A DNA stretch of 14,634 nt from assembly GCA_964385705.1 (NCBI GenBank), contig CAYLQG010000038.1:1-14634 (forward strand). Direction: 5' to 3'. Source of the stretch: DATKGN01 sp964385705. Lineage in GTDB: Bacteria; Patescibacteriota; Microgenomatia; UBA10105; UBA927. Numbering within the stretch: the stretch's first letter is position 1; the number at the start of each line of letters is the position of its first letter. The notes under the pieces were generated by a model that worked only from the letters and a program-made list of their open reading frames with translations, was not told the DNA's origin and did no database searches. The translations under genes were made by a program, and so were the position numbers. This document shows positions 1-5,516 of this stretch, in pieces.

Positions 1-228
1 TGGACGCCGCGGTACATTGATCCCAAAGAACTCGCCATCACCTCCGAGATCGTGATCTACAACGACGTGACGGTCCAATACCACTACTTACACGACGATA
101 TTTTCTGTGTGGAGATCGTGAACCCCGACTTTGCCGCCATGCAGAAGCAGATGTTTGATTTTATATGGCGTGCAGCCAAGCCGATGGTAAAAGTGGGAGA
201 GTTTGGGGAAGCGAAGGTGTCAATATAG
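1..228 (+). CDS. C-terminal fragment of a TrmB-like transcriptional regulator (partial)
   Basis: Frame 1 is open from the window edge to TAG at 226-228, giving the last 75 residues of a protein whose start lies outside. The fragment contains EIVIYNDVTVQYHYL, then a segment ending IVNPDFAAMQKQMFDFIW and a short basic tail. The pattern of a beta-rich stretch reading like 'I-Y-x-D-x-V', then 'I-x-N-x-D-x-A' and a final helix with 'F-x-x-x-W' matches the C-terminal sensor end of TrmB-type HTH regulators that are numerous in Patescibacteria. The HTH itself is not in the window, so the family call rests on the tail only. The stop codon is followed within 9 nt by an octamer repeat array that leads into the next gene. 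Confidence 0.55.
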   Translation, partial: WTPRYIDPKELAITSEIVIYNDVTVQYHYLHDDIFCVEIVNPDFAAMQKQMFDFIWRAAKPMVKVGEFGEAKVSI

Positions 229-236
229 CAACGCAA

Positions 237-268
237 GTTACTTAGTTACTTAGTTACTTGGTTACTTG
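237..268. repeat. Tandem octamer array A1 (four GTTACTTR units)
   Basis: Four perfect head-to-tail octamers: GTTACTTA at 237-244 and 245-252, GTTACTTG at 253-260 and 261-268. The last base overlaps the GGAG Shine-Dalgarno (268-271) of the four-helix-bundle gene. An inverted, slightly degraded counterpart lies just after that gene (651-674), so the gene is bracketed by complementary ends. Related arrays occur at 8137-8206 and 8645-8710. Confidence 0.9.
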
Positions 269-276
269 GAGCACAT

Positions 277-636
277 ATGAAATTTAAGTTTGAAGAACTG
301 CGTATTTATCAAGAAGCGATTTATTTTGTTTCTTATATATTTGCCCTAACTAAAAAGTGGCTATCTCCATATAGATTTAGTCTCGGTGATCAGTTACAGC
401 GTGCTGCTCTATCCATTCCGTTGAATATCGCTGAAGGCTCCGGAAGAACAAGCAAAGATTTTCAACACTTCCTTTCCATTAGTAGAGGCTCTTGTTATGA
501 GTGTATTGCCATACTCACGATAGCACGTAAAGAAGGGCTAATTAGTGAGATTGAATATAATCGAGTGTACGACCGAATATATATTATCTCGAAGACCATT
601 AGCTCATTGAAATCAAGTATTTCTAAAGCTAAGTAG
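277..636 (+). CDS. Four-helix bundle protein (23S rRNA intervening-sequence / S23 family)
   Basis: A 119-residue, all-helical, basic protein. The family signature is clear: FEELRIYQEA at the N-terminus (helix 1), RAALSIPLNIAEGSGR at about residues 42-57, and FLSISRGSCYEC at about residues 65-76. Length and motif order match the small four-helix-bundle family first seen in intervening sequences of Leptospira 23S rRNA and now found widely in metagenomic genomes; biochemical function is unknown. Here it is a stand-alone gene with ATG at 277 and GGAG at 268-271. It lies between the TrmB-like gene and a convergent HTH gene. Octamer arrays run almost from stop codon to start codon on its 5' side and fill much of the 3' side, in inverted orientation, which recalls the complementary ends of rRNA intervening sequences and suggests it may move as a unit. 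Confidence 0.93.
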   Translation: MKFKFEELRIYQEAIYFVSYIFALTKKWLSPYRFSLGDQLQRAALSIPLNIAEGSGRTSKDFQHFLSISRGSCYECIAILTIARKEGLISEIEYNRVYDRIYIISKTISSLKSSISKAK

Positions 637-650
637 CTAATTAAGTATTT

Positions 651-674
651 AAGTTACTAAGTAACCAACTAACT
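651..674. repeat. Inverted octamer array A2, 3' of the four-helix-bundle gene
   Basis: AAGTTACTAAGTAACC followed by AACTAAC is a degraded reverse complement of the GTTACTTA/GTTACTTG units at 237-268. It begins about 15 nt after the stop codon of the upstream gene and ends at the stop codon of the convergent HTH gene (677-679). In RNA the two arrays could pair and enclose the whole four-helix-bundle CDS. Confidence 0.75.
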
Positions 675-676
675 AT

Positions 677-877
677 TTACACCGTCCCTTTTTGCTGTAG
701 ACCCAGGAGCCACATGACGGCCTCTTTTTTGTAGCGGCGATCGCCCCGCGAGTTAATGCGGATAGCAGGGAGCTTGCCGCGCTTACCCCATCGTTTGATC
801 GTGAGCGGCGAAACTCTCAATATTTTTGCGACTTCGCGGACTGTTAATAAGTCCGGCCATTCATCTCCTAATGACAT
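677..877 (-). CDS. Small helix-turn-helix DNA-binding protein (excisionase/MerR-like, HTH_17 type)
   Basis: 66 residues. The core LLTVREVAKILRVSPLTIKR (residues 10-29) followed by W, a Gly-Lys-Leu-Pro turn and RRYKKEAVMWLL is the standard winged-helix fold of excisionase-family / MerR-like small DNA binders: helix-turn-helix, wing containing 'GKLPAIR', then 'RRY' and a closing helix. ATG at 877 is supported by a strong Shine-Dalgarno (AGGAGGA, about 882-888). A good promoter lies upstream (965-993) with a perfect palindrome at the expected transcription start, suggesting autoregulation. Proteins of this size act as recombination directionality factors, toxin-antitoxin regulators or stand-alone repressors. 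No recombinase is visible here, so the exact role is unknown. Confidence 0.85.
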   Translation of the reverse strand: MSLGDEWPDLLTVREVAKILRVSPLTIKRWGKRGKLPAIRINSRGDRRYKKEAVMWLLGLQQKGTV

Positions 878-905
878 ATATCCTCCTAAAATTTGGGGCA
901 GCCTG

Positions 906-932
906 CCCTCCGAAGCTTTATGCGAAGGAGGG
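906..932 (-). promoter_or_regulatory. 5' UTR hairpin of the HTH gene
   Basis: CCCTCC (906-911) and GGAGGG (927-932) are complementary and lie in the predicted leader of the HTH mRNA. A second small palindrome GGGCAG/CTGCCC lies at about 896-908, nearer the ribosome-binding site. No U-run follows, so this is not a canonical terminator. Confidence 0.4.
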
Positions 933-943
933 GGTAAACTATA

Positions 944-960
944 AATGATTGTTAATCATT
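944..960. promoter_or_regulatory. Candidate operator palindrome at the HTH gene start site
   Basis: AATGATT-GTT-AATCATT is a perfect 7-bp inverted repeat with a 3-bp spacer. It sits immediately downstream of the predicted -10 (965-970), where a repressor would block initiation. Binding by the HTH protein is inference. Confidence 0.45.
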
Positions 961-964
961 CACA

Positions 965-993
965 ACAATACACGTCACATCAAACGTTGTCAA
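965..993 (-). promoter_or_regulatory. Sigma70-type promoter for the HTH gene
   Basis: Reading the minus strand: TTGACA (993-988), a 17-bp spacer, TATTGT (970-965). The -35 is perfect and the -10 matches at 4 of 6 positions. The predicted start is near 958, giving a leader of about 80 nt. Confidence 0.65.
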
Positions 994-1050
994 GTGGTAT
1001 CAAATGAGTGCAACGAGTAAGTTATAGATTGATATTGATTGTCATCCTTA

Positions 1051-1147
1051 TGTCATTCCTGCCTCGCATCAGTGCGGGGTAAACTCCGGCGAGAATCGGT
1101 TCGGCTTCAATGTAAAGCAGATCCTCGGGCTTGACCCGAGGATGACA
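1051..1147 (-). repeat. Composite palindromic repeat element C1 (TGTCAT...ATGACA ends)
   Basis: The element starts TGTCAT (1051-1056) and ends ATGACA (1142-1147). It has two modules: a long one ending in GAGAATCGGTT (about 1051-1101), then an 18-nt AT-rich spacer, then a perfect hairpin ATCCTCGGG / CCCGAGGAT (1121-1129 / 1135-1143). The same architecture, with about 80% identity by eye in the long module, occurs in opposite orientation at 13357-13444 and in shorter form at 2407-2471. No coding capacity is seen. Confidence 0.8.
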
Positions 1148-1235
1148 AAAATCGGGAACAACAAGACAGTTTGTTGATAACTTGTGGTAATAATTATCTA
1201 TTTTGCGACGTCATTGTATTGACCTCCATAGTTTT

Positions 1236-1357
1236 GTTGCCATCGCGAGTCGATCCATCTGCTGACGGAGCGGCGATCTCAAGTTAAGATTCTTCGACAA
1301 GCCAGGATGACCGAAGAGAGTCAGATTGCTTCGCCGTCTGAACGGACTCGCAATGAC
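1236..1357. repeat. Palindromic repeat element C4 (CATTGCGAGTC family)
   Basis: The left arm has GCCATCGCGAGTC near 1239 and the right arm is its partner GACTCGCAATGACAG ending near 1359. Each arm can also form its own hairpin (ATCGC...GCGAT on the left; GCAAT/ATTGC around 1323-1354 on the right). The consensus resembles the TGTCATTGCGAG...GCAATCT intergenic repeats known from many bacterial genomes. The stretch 880-1541 otherwise contains only the HTH regulatory region and elements C1 and C4; small open frames there fall in repeats and lack ribosome-binding sites. Confidence 0.65.
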
Positions 1358-1541
1358 AGTAAAGTAATGTCCTATAAATATTGTGTTCAGTAAAAGAGCA
1401 GTTGTTAACAAAAAGTGTGCAAAAATTTGAATTGGAGAAAAATAGGATACGAATTGTGTTCAATATATGTGATGATGTCATAGTGACAGGTTATAGGCAT
1501 TTGTCTTCCATTATTTCCGAATTTCCGCAAGAAGTGGGCGA

Positions 1542-1570
1542 GTCACAACCATATCAAACTATGTTATCCT
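1542..1570 (+). promoter_or_regulatory. Promoter for the candidate structured RNA
   Basis: GTCACA (1542-1547; 4 of 6 match to TTGACA), a 17-bp spacer and TATCCT (1565-1570) preceded by TGT, which makes an extended -10. The predicted start near 1576-1577 falls at the beginning of the long terminal helix of the RNA. Confidence 0.5.
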
Positions 1571-1572
1571 GT

Positions 1573-1748
1573 AGTAAAGACGCTTTTTCCGGTTGTTGGC
1601 AAAGCGGTTAGTAGAGTGCTTCAGGCTATTTTTAGCGTTCGGGATAGCTTCGGGGAAAGAGGCTTAGCTTCGTGTGGCACTTATCCGAAGTGACTGCTTA
1701 CGCCATTTTCACGAGCCACTATAGTGACCGTAGAAGACGTTTTTACTA
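1573..1748 (+). ncRNA. Candidate structured RNA of about 175 nt, 6S-like architecture
   Basis: AGTAAAGACG (1573-1582) pairs with CGTTTTTACT (1738-1747) with one G-U. Counting outward, T1572-A1748 also pairs. The helix continues inward after single mismatches: TTTTT (1584-1588) with AGAAG (1732-1736), then CGGTTGTTG (1590-1598) with positions 1722-1730, partly by G-U. This gives a near-continuous terminal helix of about 24 bp. Inside are further pairings, for example GCTA-TTTT-TAGC (1625-1636), AGTGC/GCACT (1615-1619 / 1677-1681) and CTTCGG/CCGAAG (1648-1653 / 1685-1690); not all are mutually exclusive. Size, long closing helix, interrupted centre and an own promoter fit 6S RNA, but I cannot recognise a conserved 6S core, so the class is inferred. 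tmRNA, RNase P, SRP RNA and 5S signatures were looked for and not seen. Confidence 0.45.
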
Positions 1749-1780
1749 ACTTAAGGTAAACATGCCCATTTATATTTATC

Positions 1781-1809
1781 TTGTGGTTGTTCAGATTGTT
1801 TGATATCAT
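1781..1809 (+). promoter_or_regulatory. Promoter, near-leaderless
   Basis: TTGTGG (1781-1786), a 17-bp spacer, TATCAT (1804-1809). Only 10 nt separate the -10 from the ATG at 1820, so the transcript would start about 3-5 nt before the start codon. The TTG that could be read as an upstream start codon is better explained as this -35. Confidence 0.55.
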
Positions 1810-1819
1810 ACCAATCTCT

Positions 1820-2359
1820 ATGGGATTACGAGAATTTGCGCAGAGTTTCATTCCCTCCGCGTCTGACAGAAGTTCTCAGGATACCGAGAATCTTTTTTGG
1901 CAATCCTGGAACCGAATTCAATCTGCGGATTATACGGTCGACGATTGCGTCACGGTGTTTGTTCATTCGTCTATAACAACGTTTTACACTGAGCCCGAGA
2001 ATATTGAACGAAGAGCTTTATGGGCAAGAAAATTTGATGAAAAGGCGAGTAATTTAGAAGACAACCAGAGGATTGAATTAGTTAAAAAAATTAGCAATAC
2101 ACTTGCTCCGGATCGTCAAGTTAGTATGGTATGTGAATTGAGTGAATTTTTACACAAACCAGCATGGCTTAAGAAGGTATTTGGAGATTTAGCAACATAT
2201 CATCGATCTCAATTATCTAAACCCGAGTTATACGATTCTTTCAGATTAGCGGTTGCGTTATCGCCAATTCCCGCTCAATGGCAGGTTGATCATATGTCCT
2301 TAGAAGCGGAGCGAAGAGACACAACTCACGCTCCGTTGTGGTTGAATGATTTGAAATGA
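1820..2359 (+). CDS. Hypothetical soluble helical protein
   Basis: A 179-residue protein from ATG 1820 (MGLREFAQSFIPSASDR), ending AHAPLWLNDLK-like in sequence THAPLWLNDLK. I do not recognise the family. It has no signal peptide or membrane segment. Its composition is charged and helical, with Trp-rich patches (FWQSWNR near residue 26, LHKPAWLKK in the middle). An in-frame TTG 39 nt upstream (1781) would extend it to 192 residues, but that codon lies in the predicted -35 and neither start has a Shine-Dalgarno. I prefer ATG 1820 on a near-leaderless mRNA. The gene follows the structured RNA and is closed by a strong bidirectional terminator about 20 nt after its stop, so it is probably monocistronic. 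Confidence 0.75.
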   Translation: MGLREFAQSFIPSASDRSSQDTENLFWQSWNRIQSADYTVDDCVTVFVHSSITTFYTEPENIERRALWARKFDEKASNLEDNQRIELVKKISNTLAPDRQVSMVCELSEFLHKPAWLKKVFGDLATYHRSQLSKPELYDSFRLAVALSPIPAQWQVDHMSLEAERRDTTHAPLWLNDLK

Positions 2360-2376
2360 TTGAACGTTTAAGATAC

Positions 2377-2404
2377 AAAAAATCCCCCTTTCGGGGGATT
2401 TTTT
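2377..2404. terminator. Bidirectional intrinsic terminator
   Basis: A perfect 8-bp stem AATCCCCC / GGGGGATT (2381-2388 / 2393-2400) with loop TTTC, flanked by an A-run on the left and a T-run on the right, so it has a U-tract in both directions. It serves the plus-strand gene ending at 2359 and also blocks minus-strand transcripts running past rplL. Confidence 0.92.
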
Positions 2405-2406
2405 AA

Positions 2407-2471
2407 TGTCATTCCCGACTCGATCGGGAATCGGTTTTATACCTAGATCCTCGCCTCACGCGAGGATGACA
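2407..2471 (+). repeat. Composite palindromic repeat element C2 (short form)
   Basis: TGTCAT (2407-2412) begins a hairpin TTCCCGA-CTCGA-TCGGGAA, followed by TCGGTT, a short AT spacer and a second hairpin (ATCCTCGC / GCGAGGAT) ending ATGACA (2466-2471). It has the same end sequences and two-hairpin layout as the elements at 1051-1147 and 13357-13444, but with a shorter first module. Confidence 0.75.
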
Positions 2472-2480
2472 AGAAAGTCA

Positions 2481-2590
2481 TTACTTAAGCTCTTATCCCG
2501 ATTCGTATAACTCATCGGGATCTCAATCCGGCTTCGCCGGATTTCATTGTATTCTTATTTGAGCTCTTATCCAGCAGAGCTGGATGCACA
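2481..2590 (-). repeat. Hairpin-rich spacer with two copies of a GATAAGAGCTYAARTAA repeat, downstream of rplL
   Basis: On the minus strand the spacer holds GATAAGAGCTCAAATAA (ending 2555) and GATAAGAGCTTAAGTAA (ending 2481), which differ at two positions and are exactly 74 nt apart. Three hairpins surround them: ATCCAGC/GCTGGAT, AATCCGGC-GAA-GCCGGATT and TCCCGAT/ATCGGGA. Both repeats end in codons for Glu-Leu-Lys-stop, the same as the end of rplL but with different codons. The word GAGATCCCGATGA here (2512-2524) recurs downstream of nusG (10178-10190). The 2405-2641 spacer contains no gene. Confidence 0.6.
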
Positions 2591-2641
2591 TATCTCTAAT
2601 GCTCGTAGACTCGCAAAGAGCTACGGCACTTTCGCTTCAGT

Positions 2642-3031
2642 TTACTTCAACTCCACTTTAGCGCCTGCGGCCTCCAATTTCTTTTTGGCCTCTTCTGCTG
2701 CTGCTTTGTTGACGCCTGTCAGGACTTCTTTGGGAGCGCTCTCAACGAGCGTCTTGGCTTCCTGAAGACCGAGCGTCGGAACGAGTTCACGGACCGCTTT
2801 AATAGCACCGATTTTGTTGGCGCCTGCGGCTGCGAGAACGACGTTAAATACTGTTTGTTCCTCTTTGGGTTCTCCACCATCTGCTGCGGCTGCTGGTGCG
2901 GCACCGGCAACGGCGACAGGAGCTGCGGTGACACCAAATTTTTCCTCGAGCGCTTTCACGAGATCTGCCAGTTCGAGTACGGTCATTTCACCTACTGCCG
3001 CTAGTATTTCATCTTTGGATAATTTTGCCAT
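2642..3031 (-). CDS. rplL: 50S ribosomal protein L7/L12
   Basis: 129 residues. The N-terminal dimerisation domain (LSKDEILAAVGEMTVLELAD onward) is followed by an Ala-rich flexible hinge (about residues 36-52) and the C-terminal factor-binding domain. That domain carries the conserved NVVLAAAGANKIGAIKAVRE and LGLQEAKTLVESAPKEV motifs and ends AKVELK. It forms the L12 stalk on L10 and recruits translation GTPases. The length is slightly above the usual 120-125. ATG at 3031 has a strong GGAGGTGA Shine-Dalgarno 9 nt upstream. It is last in the rplJ-rplL pair; the intercistronic space is filled by a fold-back GTTCAT repeat array. A bidirectional terminator lies about 240 nt downstream. Confidence 0.98.
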   Translation of the reverse strand: MAKLSKDEILAAVGEMTVLELADLVKALEEKFGVTAAPVAVAGAAPAAAADGGEPKEEQTVFNVVLAAAGANKIGAIKAVRELVPTLGLQEAKTLVESAPKEVLTGVNKAAAEEAKKKLEAAGAKVELK

Positions 3032-3060
3032 AATTTTGTGTCACCTCCGTTCGATAGAAT

Positions 3061-3119
3061 GTTCATCGTTATCAGTTCATCGTTCATAGTATTTGCTATG
3101 AACTGTGAACCATGAACTA
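3061..3119. repeat. Fold-back repeat array B1 (GTTCATRG family) between rplJ and rplL
   Basis: Repeated GTTCAT-type words on one side and their complements on the other. The core is a perfect 8-bp stem GTTCATAG (3082-3089) / CTATGAAC (3096-3103) with loop TATTTG; outer units GTTCATC / GTGAACC extend it imperfectly. The array reaches into the rplJ stop codon (3117-3119) on one side and stops about 15 nt before the rplL Shine-Dalgarno on the other. Confidence 0.85.
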
Positions 3120-3653
3120 TGAACTCCTTTTTGCTTTTACTGCGTTTAATGCCCATGCGAATTTATTCAGGTTCCATTGTAATCCGTAATGCAGGCTTTG
3201 GATTGGCGCATTGAGCTGCCGGACCAGGCCGCCAAGGAGAAGTTCTCGGGTCGGGAGTGTTGAAAGCCGGGTTACATCCGTTTCAGTCAATACGGTTGCT
3301 CCCAATAGTCCGCCTTTGGCTTTGCCGAATCCCACGGTCTTAAAAAACTTCATGAGATCCTTAAGCGGGGCCACTTCATCACCGTAGGTGAAAAGGGTAG
3401 CGGTCGGCTGTTCGAGAAGTGATTCAATCGATTTCGATTTATCACCGAGAGCACGTTTGAAAAGGCGGTTTTTCGTCACAACAAATTCAGCGTTCGTCTT
3501 CCTGAGGGTTTTCCTTAGCTCCTCAAATTGCTTGTGTTTGACACCCTGATACTCGACCACGATCATGGATTTGGCCTTTGCCACTTTTTCGGTTAATTCC
3601 GTAACTGTATTTATTTTTTTCGGTGTACCTTTTGATGTGTGTTTGTTGTCCAT
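3117..3653 (-). CDS. rplJ: 50S ribosomal protein L10
   Basis: 178 residues from ATG at 3653. Characteristic L10 features: the N-terminal segment VTELTEKVAKAKSMIVVEYQG, then LRKTLRKTNAEFVVTKNRL (residues about 46-64), GDEVAPLKDLMKFFK and a C-terminal stretch with LPTRELLLGGLVRQLNAPI. L10 anchors the L7/L12 stalk to 23S rRNA and typically autoregulates its own mRNA. An in-frame GTG at 3677 would add eight residues, but AAGGAG at 3658-3663 positions the ribosome for ATG 3653, which gives the normal N-terminus. Upstream is a leader of about 245 nt with a terminator-like hairpin and a promoter inside the 3' end of the preceding gene, so rplJL appears to be an independently controlled unit here. 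Confidence 0.97.
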   Translation of the reverse strand: MDNKHTSKGTPKKINTVTELTEKVAKAKSMIVVEYQGVKHKQFEELRKTLRKTNAEFVVTKNRLFKRALGDKSKSIESLLEQPTATLFTYGDEVAPLKDLMKFFKTVGFGKAKGGLLGATVLTETDVTRLSTLPTRELLLGGLVRQLNAPIQSLHYGLQWNLNKFAWALNAVKAKRSS

Positions 3654-3771
3654 AATGCTCCTTAAATAAAATCCCACTTCGCGAAACGCTTCGGGGATTG
3701 ATGGTTTCTAAATTCGTCTCGCTGACTCGACTTATTAAGCAACCATCAAAAATCCCTCATGAATGAGGGAA
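3654..3771 (-). promoter_or_regulatory. Structured rplJ leader (candidate L10-binding / attenuation region)
   Basis: On the minus strand, after the terminator-like hairpin, the RNA can form GATGGTT / AACCATC (about 3742-3748 / 3700-3706), enclosing a smaller imperfect stem. It can then form AATCCC / GGGATT (about 3694-3699 / 3670-3675) just before the Shine-Dalgarno. Nested hairpins upstream of rplJ are typical of L10 autoregulatory leaders. I cannot identify the specific L10-binding kink-turn, so the assignment is by position and architecture. Confidence 0.45.
3748..3770 (-). terminator. Intrinsic terminator / attenuator in the rplJL leader
   Basis: On the minus strand TCCCTCA-TTCA-TGAGGGA followed by TTTTT: a perfect 7-bp stem, tetraloop and U-tract. 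It lies between the predicted rplJL promoter (3907-3935) and rplJ, about 95 nt before the start codon. It would therefore attenuate rplJL as well as end transcripts from the upstream hypothetical genes. Confidence 0.75.
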
Positions 3772-3774
3772 ACG

Positions 3775-3842
3775 GGTTCATAGTTATTGGTTCATGGTTC
3801 ATTGATGTTACTTTGAACTATGAACTTTCGTTACTATGAACT
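3775..3842. repeat. Fold-back repeat array B2 (GTTCATRG family) in the rplJ leader
   Basis: GTTCATAG (3776-3783) pairs perfectly with CTATGAAC (3834-3841). In between are GGTTCATGGTTCATT and GAACTATGAAC, which can pair with each other. It belongs to the same repeat family as the rplJ-rplL spacer array at 3061-3119. It directly precedes the attenuator hairpin in the transcript. Confidence 0.8.
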
Positions 3843-3906
3843 AATTATTTCCCTCGGTGTGTCTTATATCCTTTGTCGGACTGCACGCTGTCTTTAGGAT
3901 GAGTGT

Positions 3907-3935
3907 ATTATATGCGTTTTACTCGGATTGTTCAA
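3907..3935 (-). promoter_or_regulatory. Promoter for rplJ-rplL
   Basis: Minus strand: TTGAAC (3935-3930), 17-bp spacer, perfect TATAAT (3912-3907). It overlaps the last codons and stop of the upstream hypothetical gene (stop 3919-3921). The predicted start near 3900 gives a leader of about 245 nt. Confidence 0.65.
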
Positions 3936-5493
3936 GTGCGAAGAGTATTCCGCGTTTGACGGCAGTATCACTTGGATATTCGGTCAGAAAAGTTTTGATC
4001 CACTGCGGTGAAAGGCTCACGCTGGCAGATGTCACGGCCATACGTATTGTTGGATTAGGATCGACAAATAGTTCACGGAGAAGCGCCAGGGGTCCATATG
4101 ACCAATCACGATCTTTCCCTTTCTGCATGTATATATCTTTTATAGCCATTGCCGCGCTGGCTCGCTCCTGAGCAGAGGATCTCGGGTTATGAAGAATCAT
4201 CTCCTGGGCAAAAGCAAAGTTTTTAATCCAAATGGGTTTGACGATGGTCGGGAATGGTCTAATAGCTTTCTCACCCATAAGATGGCGAAAGTTCAGCTGT
4301 GTGCATTCCGGAGTAACGAAAACCGGCACAGGTATGAATGATTTATTGGACGGTGCGATGTCGCGGGCTATAATGTCTAGATCGTGTTCACGGAAGTTAT
4401 GGCCGTTTAATTCAACAACGGTTGAAAAGCGCATTTTATTTTGGATAAGACGATTGTCCTCTTCCGAGCCATGGCCGTGGAGCACTGCCAGTTCTGCCAT
4501 AAATAATCTGCGTTCATCGTATTCCCAGTGGCCTCTTTCATACGATATATCGCTATGGTCCAGCGGACCGGACGGGAGTAACCCATACCCGATGATATTT
4601 GTTACATCCGTGTTGCCCATTAAGAAGGCACTCATGCACGCTTCAAATGTTTCTTGGTCAAGCGGCGCACTTTTGGTCATGAGAGCGGACACTAATTCTT
4701 GGAGATTGGATGTATGATGCGAGTTATACACTGTTTTTTCCTTATTCTCGTTATTCACTATCCGGTTTGCGACAAATTCAAGTTCTTGTGTCAAAACATG
4801 AAGCGCGGAAGGATGTTCATTGTACGCGAGCGCAGATATTATGGATGAACGGATATTACGATACGAATGCATGTCATTATCCTCGTCAGAGCCACGGGAG
4901 GATTTCTTTTCAATCGTTGTCATTTTTTCATTTGTTATCCGAAGTCCGTTCTGAAGCATGGCGACGGCCCCTTCGTTGGGAATATACTCTAAGCTTTCAA
5001 ACGCAGTTTTAATATTCGAGAAATGACGCGACCATTGGTCGGTGTCATTGAGGAGTATTTGAATTCTTGAAAGTGCAGCTTGTTTGTCTTTTAACTGAAC
5101 GAGGATGGGAAGCGCCCGGTCATACTCATTGAATTCACGATAACTTTTTGCCCTATCTAAACCGTTTAATACACGTTCTGAATTGACGAACGGAGCCAGG
5201 AATCTAAGCATCCGGACGTAGTGTCTCTTTTCAGAATTGTTCGAGGTATCGGGAACTCTGTTTACAAAATCGGTGAGCTGGCCCGTAATTTCTTCAGAGG
5301 GCGGAACGCGCGTCAGGAGATTTGAAAGGATCTCCATTGAGGTATCGAGATTTGTGGGATTTGAAAATTGTCTCAGGCCTTCCAATTGATCGATGAGAAC
5401 ATGTGTGGCGCCAACGAGTGATTCCTGATCAAATACCGGGGCTTCATGAGAGGAGCCACCGTGGTTTAATTCAACTTGTTCTTGTAAAGCCAT
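3919..5493 (-). CDS. Large hypothetical cytoplasmic protein with HEAT-like helical repeats
   Basis: 524 residues with no signal peptide, membrane segment or Cys-rich region. The sequence is almost entirely helical. The C-terminal part (GPLALLRELFVDPNPTIRMA, then VTSASVSLSPQWIKTFL and a last helix) has the two-helix rhythm with a D-P-N-x-x-I-R turn typical of HEAT/ARM-type repeats. Similar helix pairs occur near residues 95-160 (LRFLAPFVNSERVLNGLDRA and ALPILVQLKDKQAALSRIQI). No catalytic motif is apparent, so a scaffold or protein-binding role is the most that can be suggested. ATG 5493 lacks a Shine-Dalgarno, but a strong promoter ends 23 nt upstream. The gene separates the rplJL unit from the other hypotheticals, and its 3' end carries the rplJL promoter. 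Confidence 0.85.
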   Translation of the reverse strand: MALQEQVELNHGGSSHEAPVFDQESLVGATHVLIDQLEGLRQFSNPTNLDTSMEILSNLLTRVPPSEEITGQLTDFVNRVPDTSNNSEKRHYVRMLRFLAPFVNSERVLNGLDRAKSYREFNEYDRALPILVQLKDKQAALSRIQILLNDTDQWSRHFSNIKTAFESLEYIPNEGAVAMLQNGLRITNEKMTTIEKKSSRGSDEDNDMHSYRNIRSSIISALAYNEHPSALHVLTQELEFVANRIVNNENKEKTVYNSHHTSNLQELVSALMTKSAPLDQETFEACMSAFLMGNTDVTNIIGYGLLPSGPLDHSDISYERGHWEYDERRLFMAELAVLHGHGSEEDNRLIQNKMRFSTVVELNGHNFREHDLDIIARDIAPSNKSFIPVPVFVTPECTQLNFRHLMGEKAIRPFPTIVKPIWIKNFAFAQEMILHNPRSSAQERASAAMAIKDIYMQKGKDRDWSYGPLALLRELFVDPNPTIRMAVTSASVSLSPQWIKTFLTEYPSDTAVKRGILFALEQSE

Positions 5494-5516
5494 ATTGAAT
5501 GCGGGTAGTTAGAGGC

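Noticed and set aside
237..268. Tandem octamers considered as a CRISPR array
   Set aside because: The units are contiguous without spacers, and no cas genes are present; this is a microsatellite-like array.
1211..1481. Two overlapping minus-strand open frames
   Set aside because: They lie across the palindromic repeat at 1236-1357, have no Shine-Dalgarno and encode no recognisable protein.
1381..1611. 76-residue open frame (+) starting with TTG
   Set aside because: No ribosome-binding site, low-complexity unrelated sequence, and its end overlaps the promoter and first helix of the candidate RNA.
1762..1803. Possible 13-codon leader peptide (ATG CCC ... TGA)
   Set aside because: It has a weak AAGGT-like ribosome site but overlaps the predicted promoter of the next gene, and its Ile/Val/Tyr content gives no regulatory clue. 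Not enough to annotate.
3654..3677. GTG start for rplJ adding eight residues
   Set aside because: The AAGGAG Shine-Dalgarno falls inside that extension and is correctly spaced for ATG 3653.
4232..4717. 161-residue plus-strand open frame
   Set aside because: It is the antisense shadow of the 524-residue minus-strand gene; no ribosome site or protein-like composition.
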